Origin: an uncultured Candidatus Marinamargulisbacteria bacterium
GTDB lineage: Bacteria > Margulisbacteria > Riflemargulisbacteria > GWF2-35-9
Direction of reading: 5' to 3'
DNA: 37,897 bases
NCBI GenBank assembly: GCA_903910705.1
Contig: CAIWAN010000019.1
Span: 1-37,897, forward strand
Shown piece by piece: positions 18,158 through 26,174 of this stretch. A program made the translations under genes and the position numbers. The notes beneath the pieces are model-generated. The model was not told the DNA's origin. It saw only the letters and a list, made by a program, of their open reading frames with translations, and ran no database searches. Within the stretch, counting starts at the first letter, position 1. The number at the start of each line of letters is the position of its first letter.

Positions 18158-19605
18158 CACAATGGGAAGTCGTTATTGGGCTAGAGATCCACGCTCAGGT
18201 CACCACTCAATCCAAATTATTTTGTTCCTGCTCGACCCAATTTGGCTCTACCCCCAATACGCAAGTTTGTCCGGTCTGCACGGGTATGCCTGGCGCGCTT
18301 CCCGTTCTGAATCGAACGGTTCTCGATAAAGCCATCACGCTCGGGCTTGCCACCCACTGCACCATCAATGAACACAACGAATTTGCTCGAAAGAACTATT
18401 TCTACCCCGATCTCCCTAAAGGATATCAAATTTCTCAACTCGACAAACCCATTTGTTCCCTCGGTTATCTCGATGTTGAGGTGGATGGCAGCACACGCCG
18501 CATCGGTCTAACCCGTATTCATATGGAAGAAGATGCCGGAAAGTTGGTTCATCAAGGAAGCGATAATATCAAAGGAGCCACTCACAGTTTGGTCGACCTT
18601 AACCGATCCTCCGTTCCGTTGGTAGAAATTGTCAGCGAACCCGATATTCGCAGCGCCAAAGAAGCCAAAGCCTATATGGAATCCATGGCTCAAATTGTTC
18701 GTTGGCTCGGTGTTTGTGACGGCAATCTCGAAGAAGGCTCGCTGCGTTGTGATGCCAATATTTCGCTACGCCCCAAAGGCACAGAGACGCTCGGGACTAA
18801 AACCGAAGTCAAAAACCTCAACTCCTTCAAATCCGTCGAACGAGCCATTTTACTTGAAATCGAACGTCAAACGGATATTCTTGACGAAGGCGGAACCATC
18901 ATTCAGGAAACCCGACATTATAACGAGGCCACTAACAGCACCAAATCGTTGCGCAGCAAAGAAGAAGCCCATGATTATCGATACTTCCCCGATCCTGACC
19001 TCGTCCCCATTGCCATCGATAGGGCGTGGGTAAGCCGGATCGAACAAACCTTGCCCGAACTCCCGACCGCTCGACATAAGCGCTATCAAACCGAGCTCGG
19101 TCTTTCTGACTATGATGCGGGCAAAATGACCGTCGATCGCGAAACCGGTGATTTTTTCGAAGCCACGCTTAGTTTGGGCAGTTCGGCCAAAGAGATCGCC
19201 AATTGGCTAAACGGCGATATCTCCGCATGGCTAAAAGAACACAGCTCGACGCTCGCCATATGCAAACTAACCCCCGCTCATTTGGCAGAAATGTTAAAGG
19301 AGTTGATCAACGGAACCATTAGCGGCAAGATCGCGAAACAGTTGGTTGATGATATGCTCGAAACAGGGACACACCCTAGCACCCTTATCAAAGAAAAAGG
19401 ACTGGCTCAAGTCAATGATACGGGCGCGATCAACCAAATGATCGATATCGTTTTAAGTGAAAACCCGAAAGCGGTTGAGGATCTAAAAGCCGGCAAAGTC
19501 CAAACGATGGGGTTCATTGTTGGTCAAGTGATGCGAAAATCGCAAGGTAAAGCGAATCCTGATCAAGTCAACAAACGGCTAAAAGAGCTGTTTAGCCTTA
19601 GCTAA
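18154..19605 (+). CDS. gatB: Asp/Glu-tRNA amidotransferase subunit B
   Basis: Kinase/transamidase subunit that activates misacylated tRNA and adds ammonia. 483 residues. It opens with WEVVIGLEIHAQ, then four zinc-ligand cysteines (CSCSTQFGSTPNTQVCPVC), FYPDLPKGYQISQ, and a C-terminal YqeY-like tail domain (GKIAKQLVDDML...). The ATG at 18154 makes an ATGA overlap with gatA. The 3' end overlaps the convergent coaX gene by 27 bases, with no terminator between them. Confidence 0.97.
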   Translation: MTQWEVVIGLEIHAQVTTQSKLFCSCSTQFGSTPNTQVCPVCTGMPGALPVLNRTVLDKAITLGLATHCTINEHNEFARKNYFYPDLPKGYQISQLDKPICSLGYLDVEVDGSTRRIGLTRIHMEEDAGKLVHQGSDNIKGATHSLVDLNRSSVPLVEIVSEPDIRSAKEAKAYMESMAQIVRWLGVCDGNLEEGSLRCDANISLRPKGTETLGTKTEVKNLNSFKSVERAILLEIERQTDILDEGGTIIQETRHYNEATNSTKSLRSKEEAHDYRYFPDPDLVPIAIDRAWVSRIEQTLPELPTARHKRYQTELGLSDYDAGKMTVDRETGDFFEATLSLGSSAKEIANWLNGDISAWLKEHSSTLAICKLTPAHLAEMLKELINGTISGKIAKQLVDDMLETGTHPSTLIKEKGLAQVNDTGAINQMIDIVLSENPKAVEDLKAGKVQTMGFIVGQVMRKSQGKANPDQVNKRLKELFSLS

Positions 19606-20283
19606 CCTGACTAATCCTTCTAAAATCAACGTTGGATTGATGATGGCGACATCCGCGATAGGGCTGAGCAGATCGATGGCGGAGCCACCAGTTCCTACTA
19701 CAAGAATATTTGGGTATTGCGATTTTATTTCAGCGATCAGCGAGGTCAGACCTCGTTGAAGGATTTCGGTGGTTCCCACTTGCATGGCGGTCAGCGTGTC
19801 TTGGGGTAGCAGCCCCTTTCGAGGGGGCGTCCAAATTTGATCTTTATGAAGCTGAGCACCTTCACCATAGGACGCCATCATCGTATGCGGTCCAGGAATG
19901 ATATAGCCACCAACAAACACATTCTGATGGAGCACCGATAGCGTCATAAACGTTCCCACATCGATCACGAGGACCGTTTCAGCCTTATATAGCGTCTTCG
20001 CCGCATATAAAGCAACCAATCGATCCACCCCCACATTCGTGGGAGACAATATAGGAAGATCGGCATGAGTGATCCAATGGACATGGACTTTGTTCTGAAG
20101 GCGCGCTGTTCGTCGTGGCACCACCGAGCAAGCGATAATGGGAACGTCATATTTAATCAAGTTGGGACAACTCTTTGTTCGATGAATGGAATGGATTTCA
20201 CCTTGCGAAACAAAGGCAACCTTATAATCGGAATTGCCGATATCGACGACGATGCCGTCTAAAGAAAGTGAGTTTTTAGCCAT
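19579..20283 (-). CDS. coaX: Type III pantothenate kinase
   Basis: Phosphorylates pantothenate, the first step of coenzyme A synthesis. 234 residues, slightly short for the family. ASKHA-fold motifs: DIGNSDYKVA (Asp14, phosphate-1 loop), GVDRLVALYAAK (family G-x-DR), VIDVGTFMTLSVL (phosphate-2 loop), GGYIIPGP and the final VVGTGGSA adenosine loop. Ser replaces the usual Thr after the first Asn. The start overlaps the ATPase gene upstream by 25 bases, so the two are translated together. Confidence 0.87.
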   Translation of the reverse strand: MAKNSLSLDGIVVDIGNSDYKVAFVSQGEIHSIHRTKSCPNLIKYDVPIIACSVVPRRTARLQNKVHVHWITHADLPILSPTNVGVDRLVALYAAKTLYKAETVLVIDVGTFMTLSVLHQNVFVGGYIIPGPHTMMASYGEGAQLHKDQIWTPPRKGLLPQDTLTAMQVGTTEILQRGLTSLIAEIKSQYPNILVVGTGGSAIDLLSPIADVAIINPTLILEGLVRLAKAKQLF

Positions 20284-21350
20284 TCGCGGAAAAAGAGATT
20301 GCTGATCGCATATCGTCGCCCTTCTTTATGGATCACATTCTTACGTTGCAACCCCGCAATAGAGGTCTGTATCGAAGGGACAGAGACCAACCCATTCATA
20401 TAAATGAACTCGCCTTTAAATAACGCGGCTTGCGGATCTTTTGACATGGCAATAACAAGTCGCTTTTGATGGGTCGACAACGCGTCAAAAAGCAGGCGAC
20501 ACCAGTCATCCAGATAGGCGACATGATCGGTCAAAACATTTCCGATATCCAAAAGACTCACTCGTTTAAACAATTTACCCTTTTGAATGAGTCGTTGAAG
20601 AAGCGGATCGATGAACGCGATCTCACCATCATTTAAAGCGATCAATCGATCAATGATATTATTGGATACTTTGATGTCATTATCTTTAAACTGGGACTCC
20701 ACATAGAAATACAGCACATTTGCTGCAAGCTTCCCGAGGCTCAGTCGAGCCTTACATCGAAGGTTCTCACGAAACTTATCGGTTAGCATGACCTTTAACA
20801 GATCCGGTCGTGAACTAACAAAAATATACTGAACCCCTTCACTCGCCGAGCGACCGATCATCTCAACAATAGGGAGGCCCTTTAGCTCCATCAGCAAATG
20901 GATCTCATCGAAGACAATAACAAGCGGCTGTTTCTTTTCTTCATACAAACGTTTGGGAAGAGCTAACGCTTCGCCCAAGTATTGGACAATATCGGCATCC
21001 GACAGGTGATAGTCGATCCGAACATCAGACCCATGAACCGCATTCATGCTTATTTTGGGTCGAATATTGGGCAAATATTTCTGGCTTTCTTCAAAAATTG
21101 ATTTAACATTATTTGAGAATGACTTGAGCAATACTTTGCAATATTGTTCTAGAAAACTGCGACCATCAAAAGCGATTTCACAGGGGAACGCAACAACAAT
21201 ACGACCTTGATGTTTGAGTTCTTCTTTGACCAATTCGATAAGGTGCGTCTTCCCTCTGTAGGGTGGGGCTTCTATTGCAAGGCTCTCGCCTTTAGCCAAA
21301 ACGCTTAAAACAAGCGCAACATCCTCATCACGTCCAACACTATGCACCAT
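20259..21350 (-). CDS. AAA/STAND-like ATPase with C-terminal winged helix
   Basis: 363 residues. A P-loop APPYRGKT (28-35), Walker B LVIVFDEIHLL (Asp148, Glu149) and a sensor-like IFVSSRP place it in the archaeal-ATPase/Orc-Cdc6-like branch of AAA+ or STAND proteins. The last 75 residues look like a winged-helix domain (KRLVIAMSKDP ... SIQTSIAGLQRKNVIHKEG). There is no nuclease, transmembrane or peptidase domain. Function is unknown; a DNA- or protein-binding switch working with the adjacent coiled-coil protein is inferred from synteny. There is no ribosome-binding site at the ATG, which lies in a 15-base palindrome. Confidence 0.82.
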   Translation of the reverse strand: MVHSVGRDEDVALVLSVLAKGESLAIEAPPYRGKTHLIELVKEELKHQGRIVVAFPCEIAFDGRSFLEQYCKVLLKSFSNNVKSIFEESQKYLPNIRPKISMNAVHGSDVRIDYHLSDADIVQYLGEALALPKRLYEEKKQPLVIVFDEIHLLMELKGLPIVEMIGRSASEGVQYIFVSSRPDLLKVMLTDKFRENLRCKARLSLGKLAANVLYFYVESQFKDNDIKVSNNIIDRLIALNDGEIAFIDPLLQRLIQKGKLFKRVSLLDIGNVLTDHVAYLDDWCRLLFDALSTHQKRLVIAMSKDPQAALFKGEFIYMNGLVSVPSIQTSIAGLQRKNVIHKEGRRYAISNLFFREWLKTHFL

Positions 21351-21363
21351 AACATAATGTTAT
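21349..21363. promoter_or_regulatory. 15-bp palindrome over the ATPase start codon
   Basis: ATAACAT-A-ATGTTAT is a perfect inverted repeat that includes the first base of the ATPase start codon. It could be an operator or a translation-blocking hairpin, though the arms are AT-rich and short. Confidence 0.35.
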
Positions 21364-21395
21364 AACACATCGGCTTGATGCGCAAGGAATAACCG

Positions 21396-24056
21396 CTAAT
21401 GTTTCATTTGATCTTTAAGTCGATCCGCCAGAGAACGTAGCTTGATTTTGGGCGTCTGTTTGACGGGCAAGGACATCCCTTTGACCATTTCAGAAACGGT
21501 ATACATGGCGACGCGTTTTTCTTGTTCATCATCCCATTGCGTGTCTTCTTGAACCAATTGAAGCGGTTTCTTTAAATCAACAAAGTCGGGCTTAATGGCC
21601 CCTCCCTCACTAAAGACATAATCCGTAATCTCAAGGAAACGTTGAAATGACAAAGATTTTTCGGGTTGCTTCGCTAAAGACAAATATTGTTTCAAGACAC
21701 CGTGAGGCTGCTCACTCTCAATCGTTGCGATCAATCGAAGAAGCACGCCTATCGACAGCTCTTCTCGATCAGAATCGTCAAGCTGAGCAAAGGTTCGGGT
21801 TGAAAGAAAGTTTGAGTACAGGTCATGAAAAGGGTGAGAGGGGTCTATCATAAAATCCTCATACTCGGAGAGGAACAATGATGCCAGATCGCGTTCGAGG
21901 AGAGTAAAGGATTCCTTTGAAAGGAACAACTCTTCCATTTTATTCGCAAGAGCCGTATCTCCGCCTGCCAATGTATTCATCCATGAATCAAAAGATGCAA
22001 AACTATTAAGATCTGCACGCTCTCGGAGAAGTCCGATCGAATTTTCATTAAACCGAATAAAGCCAAAATCCCAAGACATTTCGCTTATCTTTCCTTGTCG
22101 CACCTTCTCAAAGTCCTGCCGACTCACCCGCTCTTTCCCAATCCAATCCTGAACCAATGGTGGCAATAGCTCGGGAGCTGTATCAGGGGGGATCTTTAAT
22201 AAGCGAAGCATCGCTTGAAGCGATTCAGGCTTTAACCGTTCATGGTCGGCACCTTTTGCCCCCTCACCAGGAACTAACCCGAAATCATTCTTCAAATCCT
22301 CGGGGTTAAGCAGATTACGATCCATGAGTTGTTTTACAATAAGGGGGAATTCAGGCGACTTCTGCAAATGGCCCTTTCGAAGTTCAATGATCAGGGGCGC
22401 AAGAGAATCGGTCCCCTTTTCAGCCGCTGCTTCAAATCGATCGATAAACGCCGAGACCAGCTGATTAATTTGTGTCTTACTCTGAGGACTATCTTCTTTT
22501 GAACGACTCGAGAGGGGGGGCGTCTCTTTTCGATCCTCCTTGACGGTTGTTTGCTGTTCGGGAGAGCCCTTTAAATCGAGCACCCACTGACCCAAGGATT
22601 TTGAACCAAATGCTTCTTGGTCATCCAGCATAAAAGACCGCTGAGTCTGAAGCTGCTCAACAAGGGTCTGATTTGATTCGACAATTTGCTGAAACTTATT
22701 AAGCTGACTAAACGATAAAAGGGATACCGGAAGACGCAACAAATCCATTAGTTTATCAATAGGAATATCCGTAGCCTTATCGGGACTCGAATCAAGAACA
22801 TTTATTAACGACTGCTGATCGTCGATATCTTGGATATTCGCAAGGATCGCTTGCTTCACATCACTCCGAAGTCGACTATTCTTTATTTGCGTAGCTACAT
22901 CAGAAAGCGAGCTGTTCTCGGCTTGTCCCATTAACTTATCTATAAGCGCTAACTGATCGTCAAAGGGTTTGGACGTCGACTCGGTATTGCCTTTAGATCG
23001 GGCGACCAGTCCTTTGATCTCTTTTTGAATAATGTTAGATGAAAGCAGCTGGTTCTTTTGCTCTTCAATACTTTGTTTAGCGGCGTCAAGCACCCGTTTT
23101 GCGGGGGTTGACTCGCGTCGATCATACAATCTTTTTTGAAGGTTTGTTTGAATATCTTTTAGTTGCTCAAGCTCTTGCTCCGTCTTGACGACCTCATCGG
23201 GTTCATCCGTCCCCAAATCACTGATCGCTCCGCTTTTTTGTCTCAGCTCTTGAATATCGCGCTTCACTTCAGCAACCGACTCTTTGAGAAGCGCTTGATC
23301 TTGACCCTCCGCGGGTTTTGCCAACAATTCATCCCTTAGTTGGTTTAATTTTACATCGAGCTTGGATATTTGTTGGGTGACCTTATCGAGCTCACGCTTC
23401 AAATTCTTTTGTTGCCCCATTTGCCGAAGGATCTCTTCTTGTTTGGCCCCCAAAGATTCCAAGAGCCCCCTGATCTGGGTAAGTCTAGAGGATGCTTGCC
23501 TGCCTGCAGGACCTTCTTGCCTTGACCGAGGCACAAACGACTCCGACTTATTGTCTTTTAAGAAAGATTGAATTTGTGATTGTGTTAATTTATCAACGGG
23601 GATCTTTAATGTTTTCGCGATGTTTTGAAGGAGCTGCATCTCACTAGAAAACTTTTGTTTAATCCCTTGGCTTTCAAGTTGGGACTCTTTATATCGCTTC
23701 TGAATGTTTTGAAGATTTTGCGTCTCGAGTATTCGGGCGAGCGCGTCCGCTTCGGATTTCTGCAATAATGGCAACACATCTTTGATGTTTTGGGCTTGAA
23801 GCGCTTCGGGAGGTTGATTTAATAGTTTTGCGGCATGCTCTAAGGCCTTAAATTCAACCTTATGCTGTTCTTGAAGTTTTGAGGTGTCTTGCTGTTGCTG
23901 ATCTTGAAGGTGAAATTCTTGGACTTTTTGACGCTGTTGCTCCTGAACAACCTTTTGTTGTTCTGATTTCTTTCGGATCGACTCAAGAAAAGCCTCATCA
24001 TCCGCTTGCTTGAGCGCTCCGGCTGATTGATTCTGTATGGATTGAATATCGCTCAT
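21396..24056 (-). CDS. Large coiled-coil protein of unknown function
   Basis: 886 residues, no recognised family, no signal peptide and no transmembrane helix. The N-terminal 75 residues are extremely Gln/Glu/Lys-rich (QEQQRQKVQEFHLQDQQQQ). Helical repeats follow: two similar stretches, LLNQPPEALQAQNIKDVLPLL (78-98) and TLKIPVDKLTQSQIQSFLKD (149-168), share a hydrophobic/proline pattern and may be duplicated units. A long coiled coil spans about 190-340, a Ser/Lys/Pro linker about 505-540, and a mostly helical globular part 540-886. A short repeat-derived insert (GPAGRQAS) lies at 182-189. There is no ribosome-binding site before the ATG. It is 45 bases upstream of the ATPase gene and likely its partner; a scaffold, filament or secretion/cell-surface accessory role are all possible. 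Confidence 0.85.
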   Translation of the reverse strand: MSDIQSIQNQSAGALKQADDEAFLESIRKKSEQQKVVQEQQRQKVQEFHLQDQQQQDTSKLQEQHKVEFKALEHAAKLLNQPPEALQAQNIKDVLPLLQKSEADALARILETQNLQNIQKRYKESQLESQGIKQKFSSEMQLLQNIAKTLKIPVDKLTQSQIQSFLKDNKSESFVPRSRQEGPAGRQASSRLTQIRGLLESLGAKQEEILRQMGQQKNLKRELDKVTQQISKLDVKLNQLRDELLAKPAEGQDQALLKESVAEVKRDIQELRQKSGAISDLGTDEPDEVVKTEQELEQLKDIQTNLQKRLYDRRESTPAKRVLDAAKQSIEEQKNQLLSSNIIQKEIKGLVARSKGNTESTSKPFDDQLALIDKLMGQAENSSLSDVATQIKNSRLRSDVKQAILANIQDIDDQQSLINVLDSSPDKATDIPIDKLMDLLRLPVSLLSFSQLNKFQQIVESNQTLVEQLQTQRSFMLDDQEAFGSKSLGQWVLDLKGSPEQQTTVKEDRKETPPLSSRSKEDSPQSKTQINQLVSAFIDRFEAAAEKGTDSLAPLIIELRKGHLQKSPEFPLIVKQLMDRNLLNPEDLKNDFGLVPGEGAKGADHERLKPESLQAMLRLLKIPPDTAPELLPPLVQDWIGKERVSRQDFEKVRQGKISEMSWDFGFIRFNENSIGLLRERADLNSFASFDSWMNTLAGGDTALANKMEELFLSKESFTLLERDLASLFLSEYEDFMIDPSHPFHDLYSNFLSTRTFAQLDDSDREELSIGVLLRLIATIESEQPHGVLKQYLSLAKQPEKSLSFQRFLEITDYVFSEGGAIKPDFVDLKKPLQLVQEDTQWDDEQEKRVAMYTVSEMVKGMSLPVKQTPKIKLRSLADRLKDQMKH
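23496..23512. repeat. Short GC-rich repeat inserted in frame
   Basis: TTGCCTGCCTGCAGGAC, with the CCTGCAGG palindrome, encodes PAGRQA inside the coiled-coil protein. From memory this matches a short repeat seen in frame in many candidate-phylum proteins. Only one copy is visible here. Confidence 0.35.
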
Positions 24057-24087
24057 TATGGGTTCATCACGATTAAGATCATGCCCA

Positions 24088-24107
24088 TAAAAACGGTTTT
24101 TTAAACC
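24088..24107 (-). terminator. Weak intrinsic terminator after hisF
   Basis: On the minus strand GGTTT-AAA-AAACC forms a 5-base stem directly after the hisF stop, followed by G and five T. The stem is short, so termination may be partial. It would separate the nrd-hisF transcript from the coiled-coil/ATPase/coaX genes. Confidence 0.45.
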
Positions 24108-24935
24108 TTATGAGCGCAGAATACGGGTCGGGATGTTCGCCTCGATCATTTTTTGTTTGATCGCAGACACGGTGGTTTCACCGAAATGAAGCATGGAGGC
24201 TAAGAGTGCGGCATCCGCAACATCGAGGATCTCCACGACATGATCAAGCGTTCCCGCACCGCCCGAAGCAATGATCGGGATACGAACGGCCTGACGAATG
24301 GCGGTCGTCAAAGGGCGATCATAGCCTTGTTTTGTCCCATCAGCGTCCATACTTGTTAAAAGGATTTCGCCTGCCCCAAGGGACTGGGCATACGTGGCCC
24401 ATTTCACGGCATCAAGCCCTGTAGGGGTTCGCCCCCCATGGATGACAACCTCAAATTGACTCTGTTTATCGAGCGCGCAGGCTTGACGAAGGCTATTGGG
24501 GATCGATTCATAATAATACCCTACATCTGAACATCGAGATCGGGCATCAATCGCTACCACGACACATTGGGTGCCAAATTGATGGGCCCCCTCCTCGATC
24601 AAAGTAGGGCGCATCACCGCTGCCGTATTGATCGAAACCTTCTCCGCTCCGGCCAAGAGAATGTCGCGCATATCTTGCGTGCTTCGGATCCCTCCACCAA
24701 CAGTAAACGGAATAAACACTTCATTCGCCACACGTTCGACTAAATCAAGAACGATATCTCGATCATCCGATGAAGCCGTTATATCAAGGAACACCAGCTC
24801 ATCAGCTTGCTGTTCGTTATACGCTTTAGCCAGAGCCACTGGGTCGCCCGCATCCGCAAGATCAACAAAGTTGACCCCTTTGACAACACGACCTTTATGA
24901 ATATCGAGACAAGGAATAATCCGTTTTGCGATCAT
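24108..24935 (-). CDS. hisF: Imidazole glycerol phosphate synthase subunit HisF
   Basis: Cyclase subunit making imidazole glycerol phosphate and AICAR in histidine synthesis. A TIM barrel with catalytic Asp11 (CLDIHKG) and the second Asp near 130 (VVAIDAR); phosphate sites are FTVGGGI and IASGGAG. At 275 residues it is about 20 longer than usual, owing to an insertion after strand 5 ([15 protein letters not shown]...). No other his gene is present. It overlaps nrdG by an ATGA, so it belongs to the nrd operon, an unusual home. Confidence 0.95.
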   Translation of the reverse strand: MIAKRIIPCLDIHKGRVVKGVNFVDLADAGDPVALAKAYNEQQADELVFLDITASSDDRDIVLDLVERVANEVFIPFTVGGGIRSTQDMRDILLAGAEKVSINTAAVMRPTLIEEGAHQFGTQCVVVAIDARSRCSDVGYYYESIPNSLRQACALDKQSQFEVVIHGGRTPTGLDAVKWATYAQSLGAGEILLTSMDADGTKQGYDRPLTTAIRQAVRIPIIASGGAGTLDHVVEILDVADAALLASMLHFGETTVSAIKQKMIEANIPTRILRS

Positions 24936-25624
24936 CGGATTTCACACTTTCCAACGGCCTGAGCAAAATAATCTCGCATCTCCATGATCTCCTCTTCTTT
25001 TATAGATAAACGTTTTGTCTCTTTAGCCAATGTTACCTTGCTATTAAAAGGCTGTAAATAATAGGCAGGGGCACCCGCCACAAGCGCTTTAATAGCACCC
25101 CACTCTTCCCGCGGGAAAAAAGGAGGATAAAGGGTCGAGCGAAACTCGTAAGGAACGTTATCGTCTTTCAAAAATTCGATCGTCTCCGAGATCCTTGACC
25201 ATAACCCTTCGTGGTTTAATCCAAGCGGAAACACCTGTTTGTAGAGTGTGGGGCTTGTCTTGATATCCATGGCAACATAGTCGATTAGTTTGGCTTCGAC
25301 CCAACGCTTGACCTTGTCAGGCTGAGTCCCATTCGTATCGAGTTTGACTAACAGATCGAGGGCTTTGATCTTGATGAGAATATCCTCTAGGTCGGGGTAC
25401 AGAGTGGGTTCTCCACCCGACACACACACCCCTTCGTAGAGATGCTTCTTCGTCTCTAAATACGAAAGAACCTCCCCATCGTTGATGTCGGGGAGGCTCT
25501 CTGGTTTAAGAACAAGCTCTGGGTTATGACAAAATGCGCATCGAAAATTGCATCCACCAAAAAAGAAAACCGAGGCTATTTTATCGGGATAATCGATAAA
25601 GCTGGTTTTCTGCCATCCTTTCAT
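24932..25624 (-). CDS. nrdG: Anaerobic ribonucleotide reductase activating protein (radical SAM)
   Basis: Radical SAM enzyme that uses a [4Fe-4S] cluster and S-adenosylmethionine to place the glycyl radical on NrdD or, here, possibly on the neighbouring glycyl-domain protein. 230 residues. The cluster motif is Cys25, Cys29, Cys32 (CNFRCAFC), with the SAM-binding [11 protein letters not shown] downstream. It is of the longer NrdG2-like type, not the 155-residue E. coli type. ATGA overlaps join it to the glycyl/thioredoxin gene and to hisF. Confidence 0.93.
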   Translation of the reverse strand: MKGWQKTSFIDYPDKIASVFFFGGCNFRCAFCHNPELVLKPESLPDINDGEVLSYLETKKHLYEGVCVSGGEPTLYPDLEDILIKIKALDLLVKLDTNGTQPDKVKRWVEAKLIDYVAMDIKTSPTLYKQVFPLGLNHEGLWSRISETIEFLKDDNVPYEFRSTLYPPFFPREEWGAIKALVAGAPAYYLQPFNSKVTLAKETKRLSIKEEEIMEMRDYFAQAVGKCEIR

Positions 25625-26151
25625 GCCACCATCAGGCGTTCGATCTGAGCGGGGGTATGGGCCTTTGTTACGAGCTCGCCGGCAGCATTAAAGAACAGGA
25701 CGGTTGGCGTGCCGGTGATGTTAAACCGGATCGCCTCTTCGAATCCTTCACGGGTTCCGGCATTGATCTCTTCACCGGTCATGTTGACCTGCTTTAATAC
25801 GTGTTTTACCGGTGGGCATCCAGGGCAATTGTCGGAGTAGAATAATTTATAATTTTTAATGTTGCCGTTGTCATTAACAACAAACTGAACCGACTCCACT
25901 TCAGGTGCGGGTAGGCAACACTCTTCAAGAACCGCGTCAGCTGCCTGCGCCACCTCAACACTATCGACAGCGAGCTGGGTATTAAACTCTACGCGATCAC
26001 CATATTCTTCTTTCTTTCCGGCGTTCCAATTCGAAACGGGGCGATAATAACCCACAATTCGAGTATAAACCTCGGTGGATGTACCTTTCACGGTCTTAAG
26101 GCTCTCTTTTAACGACTCGATCTCTTGCTTAACGGTTGCTGCTGTATTCAT
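25621..26151 (-). CDS. Separate glycyl-radical domain fused to a thioredoxin-like domain
   Basis: 176 residues. After a short helix (VKQEIESLKESLKTVK, 7-22) comes TEVYTRIVGYYRPVSNWNAG (26-45) and a following EY.DR..F; this is the C-terminal glycyl-radical motif of class III ribonucleotide reductases, with Gly34 the likely radical site. From about 100 onward is a thioredoxin/glutaredoxin-like fold with CPGC (109-112) and a cis-proline GTPTV (Pro149). An extra Cys pair lies at 78-79. The upstream NrdD lacks this motif. The gene has its own AAGGAGGGG ribosome site and ATG, 23 bases after the nrdD stop, so it is not a frameshift artefact. Likely role: the radical-carrying and reductant-delivering subunit of NrdD. 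Assembly in trans is inference. Confidence 0.85.
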   Translation of the reverse strand: MNTAATVKQEIESLKESLKTVKGTSTEVYTRIVGYYRPVSNWNAGKKEEYGDRVEFNTQLAVDSVEVAQAADAVLEECCLPAPEVESVQFVVNDNGNIKNYKLFYSDNCPGCPPVKHVLKQVNMTGEEINAGTREGFEEAIRFNITGTPTVLFFNAAGELVTKAHTPAQIERLMVA

Positions 26152-26174
26152 AATAACGTCCCCTCCTTGTTTTG

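Noticed and set aside
19579-20283. coaX as a pseudogene because of its short length and altered motifs
   Set aside because: All core ASKHA loops and the GxDR motif are present and the frame is intact.
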